Source: Quillaja saponaria | Lineage: Eukaryota; Streptophyta; Magnoliopsida; Fabales; Quillajaceae | Reading direction: 5' to 3' | DNA length: 64,000 nucleotides | Assembly (NCBI GenBank): GCA_029379385.1 | Contig: CM055610.1 | Coordinates: forward strand, 19,059,422 to 19,123,421 | In this document: piece after piece, positions 20,278 through 37,905 of the stretch | Numbering within the stretch: position 1 is the first letter of the stretch | How the letters are laid out: each line of letters begins with the position of its first letter | The notes under the pieces: generated by a model | Told to the model about the DNA's origin: nothing | What the model saw: the letters and a program-made list of their open reading frames with translations, nothing else | The model's database searches: none | Program-made: the position numbers and the translations under genes

Positions 20278-21000
20278 TTGTAGTACTCTTTGGCATCTTG
20301 TTTCAAATGCCTGTCTCAAAATCCAATTGTGTAATGCCTTTACCTAGGATACAAAATTAGGAATTAAGAATAGGCCATCCATTCGATACTCCACCATAGA
20401 TTGTAGCATGTCCTACCTACGTGAGAGGATATGAACATGACACCTGTAAATGTTTGTGTTCCATCATCTATCTGATTCAAGTTTTAGGCTACCGGATACT
20501 ACATAACTTTTGCGTTTTTTTTATATTGTCCATATATTTTTATTATTTCACTTGCAACCCTTTTTGTTTACTATTTTTCTTTGTAAATAGACAATTTTTA
20601 CAACTTCTTAAAAAACGTGTACCTTTGATTTGATAAGCGATCAAATATTTAATCACAATGCAAGTTAATTACTATAAGTTTACTTTAACTAAAATCACTA
20701 GTTACACAAACTTTTATTATTATTTACTTTATGAGACTTAGTTATTATATTTTTATTTAGAATAATATAAAAAAATAATTGTAGTAAATGTAATTAACTT
20801 ATTTTAGTATTCGTTATCGTCACTAATATTTTAACTAGTATATTAAAATAAACAAATTATTAAAAATAAATATAAATGTTATTTTTTCTTAAATCAATAG
20901 TGGTATTCATATAATCTCTAACTTATTATATATGTGAAATACGTATATTATTCACTAATACTTTGATTAGTGATAATTTAGAAAATAAACATAAATGTCA

Positions 21001-21051
21001 TTTTTTCCTAGATCATGAGTGATGGTCATATTCTCATGATCTAGGAAAAAA
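21001..21051. repeat. Perfect 19-bp-stem hairpin, second copy
   Basis: Identical to 5351-5401, with no change in either arm although neighbouring bases differ between the two units. Confidence 0.9.
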
Positions 21052-24000
21052 TTGTCTATTCACATCTCATTAATTTTTTAAATCGTTGACCTCATTAAGC
21101 TTAAGATTTTCAGTTTGTATTATGAAAGCATTCATTTCTTTGTGGTAGTTGCTTCCATATTCTTGTTATTTGGCCTCACTTTTTATTTTCCATGTTAAAG
21201 ATTGATTTTACTGTTATGCTTTACTTGTTAATTATGTTGAGGTGATATAATTTTTATTTTTTTTTACAGGACACTGTGGATTGCTAATTGATTTGGACTT
21301 TGATAGTGGAAGCCTTTTTTTAAAGTTTTTTTTTCACCTTTAGCTTTCTCAAATTTTTTGCGACACTAGTTTTGGTATCTTGTATATTTTGTTTAATTAT
21401 TTATGAAATTAATATTTCAATGACTTTAACTTTTTTTAAATGACTTGCAAACTAAACTTGCCCTTCTACTTTTGTACTTACGGTTTTTTCGTAATGAAGT
21501 TATTTATCAACTATTATACCCCTAATAATACTTTGCAGTGGAGCCATCATTCTCTCACTAATCTCATTACTCTACTGTCTCTCTTCCAAAAGATGCACCT
21601 CCATTCCTCCTCCATTCCTAACCATTGCTGCAATGAAAGGTATTCATCAAACAGTACCCCACCTTGAGAGGAATCAAACTGTGTGACTCCATATATACTT
21701 TGGTTTCAAATTTCAGATCATAAACCCCACATTCAAACACCCTCCCACCTTGTAAAGGAAAGCCAATTTGCCAATACTGTGAAGGAAGGACTAAATTTGT
21801 TTGGAGGAATTGTCTTTGTATATAATATAAATCCATGAGTTATTCAATTAATAAACAGTAAAGGAAACAATTAGCTTTTGGGGTGTCTGTTTCCGTGGTT
21901 CATTTGGCTGTAGGAGAGAAAAGGAAAGTGACGAATTAAGGGGAGAAAAAAAATAAAAAGTTGACATTGTGGGCAAAAATCATAAAAAATGTATTCTTCT
22001 ACAGTTCAGGTAACCGGTCTACAATAATAGATGGTTTCGATTTGATAAAAAAAATAGACGATAATTTATGGAACCACATCAATTAGATGCTAAATACCCA
22101 AGAAAAAAGAATGGGTACCATACTCCACCTTTAAAAATAGACATAAAGTACACATCAAATTCTTAAAATTACTATTTACAATATTGGATATAAGAGTAGA
22201 AAACAACAAACTGGAGTTGGAAAGAAAAATTAATATTCACATCAAAACTTAAAAAAATAACAAGATGTAGGTATGAAGAAAAATTAATGTTCACAACTTT
22301 TAAAATTGTATAATTGAATAATTTTATGCATAAAAATATTTTGTAGAGGTCAGTTTTCTTGTGCGGACAGTTATAGGTTTAAATTGGAGAAGGGGAAGAA
22401 AGAAAGGAGGAGGGAAAAAAATAAGTAGTAAAAAATTAAAAATTGTTATAATTAATTTGTAATATTAATCCGAATTAAAATATAATAAATAAGTTTTCTA
22501 AAATAAATCATAATTAACAGTTTTTTTTGTAACTAGTGATTCTTAGTTAAGGTTAACTTATAGTATCCGGTAGCCTAAAACTTTAACATGTTGAATGATG
22601 GACAAAACATTCACTTTACAAGTGTCATGTGCATATCCTTTGTTGTAGGCTATAATCTATGGTGGAGTAGGGAATGGATGGCCTACTCTTAATTCCTAAT
22701 TTCGCATCCTATGTAGTGGATTTTGACATTTGACAGACAGGCGTATTAATACTAGTGGAGTACTAAATGAATGACCTTTGATTAACTTAGTTATCACTAT
22801 CTTATAAGTCAAATTTTACTTCAAAATTATAATATTAATTATGTAATTAAAATCCTTATTGCCTATTTAAATAGGAAAATATGTGATGATTTCTTTAGCC
22901 TGAAATATCATGAATGGCTTGTAAATTGTGATTAAGTGGGCAATAATTGTGACTAAGTGGGTTTCCTTTTGTTTTCATTGTGAATTGTGATTCCTCCCTC
23001 TGGATCTGTCAAGTCTCAACCCCACTAGGCTCTCCCTATCTTTTGTTTTCATTGTGAATGACCAAAGTTAATGATCAATTTATTAGGTGCATGTCTTTTC
23101 CTGTATCAAATGTTTTCGTTGTACTTAATGTCAAAGAGAAAAATGAAAAATTAGAAAGGACGTGTATGGAATGGAAATAAAGATAATTATGAGCAAAGAA
23201 TCATGTTATGAAACACATGGAAGCTTTTTCACTTACACTATTGTTTGAGAATTTTAACTTATAGGTTATTCTTATAGGTTATTCTTAAGTAGACACTTGT
23301 AACTTTTTTTTTATATCGTTTTTGATACTCACATTTGTTTTTATATCGTTTGAAACACTTTATCAAAAATCGATAAGTATAGTACTAAAAAATAGTGACA
23401 TGTCAAGTTTTTTACACAACATAATAATTTTTTCTCTAAATTTTTTTATTTTTTAATATTTTATTAATTATTTCTGAAAATTCATTATTGATGATTATCA
23501 AACTGCATCAATTTTTTTTTATTTCAATATTAATTGCAATTCTCATGTTCAAAGTTTCTTTTTCAACAAGAATGAATTTGTACATTGGTTGTGACTCATA
23601 CTAAGAAAAATGGTAAATAAAAGGACAATATATTTAAAGAAGTATTTTCTACTAGATTTTTATCCTACAAAGTTATTCTATGGGTTGATGAATATATAGT
23701 GTAAATAAAAAAAAATGGACAATTAATAAGATTGAGTAACTGATTTAAATTAAATTTTATTATAAAAGAAGGGGTACCATAAAAATATTTAGCCTCAATA
23801 GAATATAGATATAGAATAAACTAACTAAATACATGAGTATTAATATATTATATGACATTTGAGTAATTATAAAATTGGCTAAAACTTAAGAGGACACCGT
23901 AAGAATGTTTAAATATTTAGTCTAGTATAAAATAAAGTAAAATAGATATAGACAAATAAAATTAAATAGATAGATAAGTATAGAAGATAATATTTAATTA

Positions 24001-27000
24001 TTATTTTAAATATTTTATCAATTTCAATTATTTATGAAAAAAAATCAAAACAACCTTAAACTATTCTAATAACTATTCACATTCTCTCTCATTCACATAA
24101 CGGTCATTCCCCTCTTTATCATTTTTTTCTTTTCGTTTCACAAAATAATTATTCAAAAATGTTATATAACTTTCTAAAAAATAAGAAGAGACCCTCGTTG
24201 ATGGGGCTAGTAATTATTGATGTTGCTCACTTTTACGTACTCCCACTATAATTAATTTTATTGATAAGGACAAAACGTATAACACGATGGCCTTGATTGT
24301 TGATGGTCTATAGTGAAAGTAAAGTATAATAGTAGCTCTCTAGCCATACAACCTAATCATAACCCAAGGGAATTTTATCGACAATTATATATGTACTTTG
24401 CACCATTATGAGAGAATATTTATGATTTTATTAATTTAATTAGAGTTATTATTCAATATAATATAAAAATATATCTTATTTAATTTCACTAAAATTAAGT
24501 ATATGTAATGAATTAATATTAATTTCACGTGTTAAACTTTTATTTACTAAATTTTTAAATATCTTATTTTTATAAATTTTTAATATTAATTTGAGTTTAA
24601 AAATAATAAATAAGTTTCATAAAGTAAATCATAGTAACAGTTTTTTTTTTTTTTTTTGTAACCAGTGATTATTAGTTAAGGTAAACTATAGTAATTAAGT
24701 TGCATTGTGATTAAATATTTGGTCAATTGTCAAATCAATGGTACAAGTTCTAAAAATTGTGTATTAAAAAAAAATATATATATATAATTTCGTACAAACT
24801 GGTAACGTCACATGATTCGTAATTTGAAGACGCAAAATACATGGTCGCATCAAATGCATCAAGGCCGTTCATTCAGCACTCCTCCATAAATTGTAGTATT
24901 GATTTGCATGACTGTGTCAAATGTCAAAATCCACTACATAGTATTGATTTGCATCCATTCCGTACATAACTTTTTCGTCAGAAAAGTTGTACGCGTTATA
25001 ATTCAGTTGAATACTTTCATCAAGTCTTTAAATTAGAGTTAAAAGTCAGTCCTTGTTTAAATTAAAGTAAAAGTAAAAGTAATTAGATCTGATTTCTCTC
25101 CTATTTCTCAACATTTTTTTCTGCTCAATTATAACTTACTAAAATTTTATTACTAGAGTTTCAAACCTTATAATAGCAGAGATCACAATTCGGATTTATG
25201 TCACATAGATTAATTTACTTATCACTATCTTAACTCCAAAAATATAATATTAATTATGTAATTAAAACCCTTATTGCCTATTTAAAAAGGAAAATATGTG
25301 ATGGCTTCTTTAGCCTGAAATATCATGAATGGCTTGTAAATTGTGATTAAGTGGGCTTCCTTTTGTTTTCATTGTGAATTGTGTTTCCTCCCTTTGGATC
25401 TCTCAAGTCTCAACCCCACTTGGCTCTCTCTATCTTTTGTTTTCATAGTGAATGACCAAAGTTAATGATCAATCTATTAGGTGCATGTCTTTCCTAGATC
25501 AAATGTTTTCGTTGTACTTAATTTGAAAGAGAAAAATTAAAAATTAGAAAGGACGTAAATGGAATGGAAGTCAAAGATAATTATGAGCAAAGAATCAATA
25601 TTGTGAAACACATGGAAACTTTTGTACTTACACTATTATTTGAGAATCTCAATTTAAAGGTCATTTTTACATAGACACTCACACTTTTTTTTCTTTTTAT
25701 ATCGTTTGAGACACTCACACTTCTTTTTTATATTGTTTGGGACACTTCACCAAAAATCAGTGAGTATAGTACTAAAAAATAGTGACATGCCAATTCTTTT
25801 ACACTTCATAATAGTTTTTTCTCTACTGCATCATTTTTTTTTTTTTTTTTTTGTTTTCCTAAACTTGATTAGTTCACAAAATTTTTAAAATACATATTAG
25901 ATAACATCAAATGATATTGTTTTATATATCCTAATTTTTTACAAGATATTTGATACTCTTTAATATTCATTTTAGATATTTAATTAGTGAAATAATCAGA
26001 TAAATACTGAGAAATAAAATACAAGACTAGATTAAGAAAAATAATAATAACGTGTAAAAAAAATTATCATGTCACCATTTTTCAGGGATTATACTCATTA
26101 ATTTTTTGATTAAGTCCCTCAAACGATATATAAAATAAAAGTGAGTGTCTCAAACAAAATATTAAAAAAAAAAAAAAAAGGTAAGTGCCTACTTTGAAGA
26201 TGTCTAAATTAAGATTTTCAAATAATACTTTACTCAAACACTACTACTTTGTTTTGTCTTGAATAGTGATTTCAAACTTATATTGCATAGCATGCTGGTT
26301 TTCAAAGAATAATTAGAAAAAAGAATGTAAAATTGAATTTGGAGGAGACAAAGAATGGCATCTACCAATGAAAACTAGCTGGGAGAGGGATGAAAATAAT
26401 ATTTTAAATTTACTAAAATAGGATCTAATAAGAAAATAAAGATTTGACAAAAACTAAATTTATAATCATTCTTAAAATATTAAGCTATTAAAAAGAAAAT
26501 TAAAAATAAATTCTTTTCTAGGTGTGAAAAAAAAAAAAAAAAAAAAAACTTCATGTTTTTTAAAAGAATTACGGTCTTTTACAAATAACTAGAATTAATA
26601 TTTAATATTTTAATTTTGTCATAATTTTAAAAACTATTGTTGTCGTCATTAAATTAATTTCAAAATACTAAAATTATTATTTAGAGTTTGTCTTATTTGT
26701 AATTTTTTTTTTTAAATTTGAAAAATATTTATGTTGTTTTTAAGAATATAGAAATGATTCATGTTTATATAAGTAAAATTTATGAAAATTAGAGTAATAT
26801 TATTGAAAGTAATTTTATGTACCTGGAGTCGCCCCTTTGAGGAGGCTCAATAATTGTATCGTAATTTAGACTTTAACGAGATTAGGCTCACACCCAAAAG
26901 GTGTGGAGATACTCACGAGAAACCAAAAAAAAAATAATTTTACATACATGACAGCCAAATTCTATTTTTTACATTGTTCATAGACTTGATTTTGAGACAT

Positions 27001-27153
27001 TTAACAAACTTAAATGTTGTAATTTTGTAAATTAACTTTTTAGTACTTAAACATTACTTAATTCTCATTTTGTTAATGTTTCTTTTTCTACTTACTTTAT
27101 TTTTTGAGTGATGACCGTACACTGTACATTTTCGTAAGTACGTACTTCATATG

Positions 27154-27275
27154 TTGACTTCAAAAGTATAATCTATTTTTTAATTTATCAAATTAATTGT
27201 GCAAATATGTCTTCTTGACAAGTTTGAACTACAAAGAAGAGATAAATTAAAAAATAGATTATATTTTGAAGTGAA
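27154..27275. repeat. Fold-back element, second copy
   Basis: Left arm begins TTGACTTCAAAAG, right arm ends TTTTGAAGTGAA; duplicate of 11789-11910. Confidence 0.7.
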
Positions 27276-28002
27276 CGTAAGTTGGTAAACAATATGCATC
27301 CTAATACAGATTTGCCAAATAAGACACTAACATTATTTCTATGATAGACGAGTCTTTCTTTTTATAAATTTCTTATATTAGATAAACATAAATTTAATTA
27401 TACATTCTTAAAACGATATCAAGATTTCATCAATTAAATTATCCTCAATTTTTGAGAAGCTTAATTTTTGTGAAGGTATTCTTCTACCCACAATAATGAT
27501 CATATTCACTTTAATTAAAACTGCCAAGGAAAGTTCCAACCTCCCACTTGATATTGGCTTGACTTAGACGTCATGTTTGTCTTTCTTTGCCGTCAAGTCT
27601 AATAATAAACGAGTCATTTTCTTACCAAAAACCTTTGTCCGTATATAATCAAAGTGCAATAAGCTGGTTTATGAGGTATTGCAATATTTGTCATGCTTGT
27701 GTGTGCGGGGGCTTGTCCTGTACAATATCTTATACTTTTTTCTCAATGTTACATTTACTATAGAAGGGTTAAGTGAATGTTCAGATTTCAATATACCAGG
27801 ATTCTCCAACAATTTACTCAAACTATTCAATGGAAGACTGCTGTCACAGTTTCATTCTTCTTTTCCTTATGTTAATGAGTTTAAACCCTCTAATAAAACC
27901 CTGGAATTCGAAAACTAAATTGCAAAGATCCTTTGAGAAACTCATCAATGTAGACTCAGTTTATACTTTGAAGTCAACATATGTATAGATTATCAACTAG
28001 GG

Positions 28003-28187
28003 TTTTTCTAACGGGGTGCCACTTGTTAAGGGTTGATAAATATAATTTTTATAAAATGAAACTTTTCAAGATTAGTAATTTATGTATTAAATAGTACTGA
28101 AATCATTATCAACTATCATAATATATGCTACAAAATTTCTATTTATACGATCTTATTAAGTGCACTTAGGACATTCTGTTAGAAAAA
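28003..28187. mobile_element. Short MITE-like element, second copy
   Basis: Duplicate of 12638-12823 with the same TTTTTCTAAC inverted ends and one base fewer. Confidence 0.55.
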
Positions 28188-28736
28188 TTCATATATATAT
28201 AGTTATATTATTATAAAAGAGAGAGACCCTTTATGATCTCCTATCTTATAATATATAGTCCAATTAAATTTTTTATTAACTTCAACTAAATAATAATATA
28301 AAAAAACCAAACCCTCTTAATATACCCACACCCTTCTCACATAACAATTCATTTCAAATTTTACCCTTTTAATAACTACACACTTTCTCTAAGGTGTCTT
28401 TTAAATATGAAAATAATAAATGGATATAAAACGAAAAATTAGAATTTCAATAATCATTTTGATGAGCAGGTTAACATGTAAGTCCATTGACTGTATTTTA
28501 GATATTAATTATGAAGTCTGATGAACTTTAGTTATTATGATTTTGAAGCTCTTTCTATTTTTAACAGTCATGCGTTCTCAAAGACTTTTCAATTTTTCCT
28601 TTGTGTGAATTTTTGTGCACCTCTTCTGTAAATTAGATGTATGATCATCTTCCTCTCTAATAGATATAGGTTATACCTTATGGTCTCCTACCATATATTA
28701 TATATCAAATTAAAAAAGTTTTTATCATTTAAAAAA

Positions 28737-29222
28737 AGCCTTTGAGCAATGGGCTACGTAGAACTAAGGCCGGAAGTGTATACGATTAAAATCGAGAGAG
28801 AACCTTTGGCGGCACTAACATCCCATCCTACCCTGCCAAGCAACTGAATCGGCGGAATGGGATTTCTGATGGAGGCTCGGAGAACTGCAGCTACTGCAAC
28901 CTGAAGACTTAAGTTGATGCACACAAGCTCTTAGCAATGACTTCCTCAATAACCTCCTCTGTCCAAACCAGGTAAAAAACCTAACCCTAGCTCCAAGGGA
29001 TAGCCTTTTTAATCGGTTCTCTTTGACTTCCTTGGTTTATAAATTATGAATTTGAGCTCAAAATCTTTTCTTTTTGAGATGGATGTTCTTGGTCGATACC
29101 CTATGTGTCCTTATAACAGCAAATTACATTTCATATTTTGATTTATATCAATGGCGTGAATTATACATAATGATTATTGACTATACCAAACTTACAGTTA
29201 GTGGATTTGACAAGTCTGAAAT
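28737..29222 (+). pseudogene. RPL6: Plastid ribosomal protein L6 gene fragment, second copy
   Basis: Same truncated fragment as at 13371-13850; exon 1 is 28937-28971 with an ATG and a GT donor. Exon 2 is missing through the same deletion, so the deletion came before the array duplication. It lies about 170 bases from the stop codon of gene C on the opposite strand, so the two would transcribe towards each other. Confidence 0.6.
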
Positions 29223-29328
29223 TTGTCAGAAAAAATGTGGCATCATTTCAAATTAATTGGATTCCACATTTTGTCCAGTGTTCCAATTGCACAACAAAAA
29301 GGAAAATATTCATATAACATAATTTTAT

Positions 29329-29334
29329 TTTATT
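29329..29334 (-). promoter_or_regulatory. Likely polyadenylation signal of gene C
   Basis: AATAAA on the minus strand about 55 bases after the stop codon of gene C, followed by a second overlapping AATAAA at 29324-29329. The same motifs lie after copy B. Confidence 0.5.
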
Positions 29335-29389
29335 TTCATAATGAGAATGGTACATCCAAACATAGATGTACTGTCCAATCTCATTATGT

Positions 29390-34583
<5,194 letters not shown>

Positions 34584-34673
34584 TGGAAACTGGAAAATGG
34601 AAATACAAATGGAGGGATAGATCGAAACTGGTAACCAATGAAGTTGACGAACGAGTGAAAGACATATATATGG

Positions 34674-34682
34674 CTATTTATG
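34674..34682 (-). promoter_or_regulatory. TATA box of gene C
   Basis: CATAAATAG on the minus strand, about 91 bases upstream of the ATG at 34583. A second TATA-like run (CATATATATG) lies just downstream at about 34663-34673, longer than in A or B. Confidence 0.68.
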
Positions 34683-37289
34683 CACATTCTAAAGTGATTG
34701 CAATCTTTATTTAATTTTTTCTTTTTCTCTGAAACAATTAAACCACACAATTGTTTTTCTTTTTATCAAAAAAAGTCGGAGATGTTTGTAAAAGCATCAG
34801 AGGGATACTTTCAAAAATTGATTGTGATTGTAATTTTTTTAATAGTTACTTTTACACAATTGAATGTCACAACAACTTTTTAAAAATTATAGTATTACCA
34901 AACTTAGCCTAAATTAGGTACATCCCTCCTTAATCCTTTTTACTAAGGGCATCATGCTCATTGTGCAACCCTCCTCAATCCTCTTTCTCATTGGTGTCTT
35001 TCTTTTTTTAACCACCCTTTAAATTAAAATTTTTATTATTTATCCATCTAACAAATATATTCTTCTTTTTAAATAAATGGGTAATAAAGTCATTATATAT
35101 TAATTTCTTATAATAAAAAGAAATAAGACAGGAAAAAAACTAAAAAAAGTACTCACTTTCTTCATACCCACTCGCTTCTTAATATGAAGGACAATTAATT
35201 GTATTTAAAAAAAATAGTTCTTCTAATAACTAATTATGTTTTGGCTTATTTACTGTTTTGGTCTCTTAATATTACATAATTTTCTAGTTTGGTACTTAAA
35301 GAATAATTTTTTTAATTAGATTCCTCAAGATTTTTTTTTTCTATTTTGGACCTCCATGCTTTAATTTATTTTTAATCAACTTCAAATTATTAAATTGAGA
35401 TTGAATCTAACAAAATTAGCAAATATTTTATTTTTAAGAGATGATGAAAAAGTGAATATTAATGCATGAAAGGAAAAAGCACATGAATATTGGCTCAATC
35501 ATTGAACAAACTTATTTTTCTCAATTTTAGATGTTACACTTTGAAATTTTTTTTTTCCAAAACAAATTTTTTCATAAATCATAAAATTATGTTCATACAT
35601 TCTTAATCATATCAATTAATTAATATGTTGTAATTCTATCAAAATTTAATAGTTTTTGGTTGATTAAGAATTCGACAATCTCTCCTACACAGACACAAAT
35701 TCCTTTCTCTCTTAATTGTTGACACACAATATAGAGTACACTTTACATTAGACCTCATCCAAAATTTTATACTTGATTATAAATTCCTAATTAAAGAATT
35801 TATTAATAAATCTGAACACGTACGCATAGACGCACGAGACAAATTATATAAAAAAGATAGACCCATTATGGTAAAAGATTATGGAGTAAATTCATATCAA
35901 ACAAAAAGAATTATAAACTTAAACCAATTTAAAAGAGAAACACACCCACATAAAGTGAGGAAAAAAACAACCCCTCACTCTCCACTTTCATTTTCCTCCT
36001 AAAAGGACTGGGAGTTCTTTTTTTAAATTTAATATAAAAAAGAATCAATTTTAAAAATTTATGGTAATTGTTTAGATTAAAAAATAAATAATAAAAAAAA
36101 GCCTATGACTATGAACACAGCAACTCGCAAAGGGGCTAGTGAGTACATATATGCATGTCTTAATATGATATTCTAATGATCTGTTATTATATAAATAATT
36201 TTATCAACTTCAATTAACTTAGAAAAAGAAAAAAAAAAGACCAATTTCAAAGAAACTTAAACTATCTTAATAATTATCCACCTTCCCTCTTATTCACCTA
36301 TTCATATTTTTTAAATTTTAACATAAAAAGATCCCTTGTTGATGGGTCTAGTAATTATTAATGTTGCTCACTTTTACTCCCTCTATAATTATTTTTATTA
36401 TTAAGGACAAAACATGTAACACGATGGCCTTGATGGTTTCTAGAGGAAGTATAGTGGCTCTTTTCCGAGGCCCTCCCATGTCTTCTTTCATTGACTGACA
36501 TAGACAAGCACCAAATAGAGTAATTGTCTTAACTTTGTTTGCTTTTTATGTAGTAAATTCTTAAGTTTGCTCCATTCAAATATTACAACAATGTTTTATG
36601 ATTTTATCATTTACTTATGATTCATTTTCTTTTCCAGAACAATGTTCCCAAATGTAGAAAGGCTCAATTCAATTCCCGCAGTCCCTAATGAAAGGCTTCT
36701 CTACGAAACTAAATTGGTGGTAAGAGCTAGTTTGATAGGTAGCTGGTCAGAGCTGCTAGCTTGGAGTCCTCCTAGGCATCTTGTTTGATATGGCTGTATG
36801 TCAAAGTCAAAATTTAACTGTGCAAAGCCATTACTTAGGATACGAAATTAGAAATTAAGAATAGGTCATCTATTCAGTCTTCTACCATCGATTTTAGCAT
36901 TGAATGCGCCCCCCTACATAGACGAATATGCACATAACATCTGTAAATTGAATATTTGTGTCCCATCATCCAACTGGTTAAATTTTAAGATACCCGAACT
37001 TTTGAGTTTTTTTTTTTTTATATTGTCCATAATATTTTTATTATTTACTTTAAACCCATTATTTTTGTCTGTAAGTAGACAATTTTTACAACATCTTCAA
37101 AAGCAGTGCCGTTGATTTGACAAGTGACCAAATATTTAATAACAATGCATCTTAGTTACTGTAAGTTATTGAGACACTAGTTACAAAAACTGTTATTATG
37201 ATTTACATTATGAAACTTATCTATTATATTTTAATTCAGATTAATATTATAATTATAACATTGTCAGTTTCATTAATTTATTTTATTAT

Positions 37290-37905
37290 TCGTTGTCATC
37301 ACTAATAATTTAACTAATATGTTAAAATAAACAAATTATTAAAAATAAATACAAATGTTATTTTTTTCTTAAATCAATAGTGGTATTCATATAATCTCTA
37401 ACATATGATATAGGTGAAATACACATATTATTCACTAATAGTTTGATTAGTATATTAAATTAAAAAAGTAAATACAAATGTCATTTTGTCTTGGATCATA
37501 AATGATGGTCATATAATTTCTAACTTAGGATCTAGGTTATATTTATCTTTTATCAATAATACATAGATCCTTTAATTAAAATAACAATTTTATTAAAAAA
37601 AAATGAAGACAAATGTCATTTTGTCCAATATCATGGGTGCCAATCATATAGTCTATAGCTTATTATCTACGTTATCTGTTTATACGGTCACTAATATTTT
37701 GATTAATTTATTAAAAAAATAAACACAATGTCATTTAATGTTACCTAGATCGTGAATAATTGTCATGTAGTTTATAACTTATGATATAGGTTATGTGTAT
37801 ATATTATCACAAATATTTTGATTAGTATATTAAAATAATAAGCACAAATATTATTGTGCCTTGGACCGCGAGTAATGGTCATATAGTCTCTATGTTATTT
37901 AATGT
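37290..37905. repeat. Degenerate tandem repeat, about five units of 110-140 bp
   Basis: Each unit runs roughly: CACTAATA-TTTGATTAGT, then a stretch of AAAATAAA, then ACAAATGTCATTTTGT, an ATCATGAGTGATGGTCATAT-like block and CTCTAACTTATGATATAGG. Units are strongly diverged. The A-B and B-C spacers have only about two units (5200-5400 and 20860-21050), ending in the perfect hairpin. Confidence 0.65.

Larger units (their letters stand above)
19534..28736. other. B-C spacer, no gene seen
   Basis: Near-identical copy of the A-B spacer, without a convincing gene. It keeps the 29-bp repeat (20209-20277), the hairpin (21001-21051), the fold-back (27154-27275) and the short MITE (28003-28187). It lacks the solo LTR and the second 193-bp unit, and has a deletion junction at about 22557-22565 where 150 bases of the A-B spacer are missing between TAGTA repeats. 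Confidence 0.7.

Noticed and set aside
36900..37115. 71-codon frame upstream of the minisatellite
   Set aside because: AT-rich, no conserved motifs, and its counterparts at 4770 and 20421 have a different sequence and frame.
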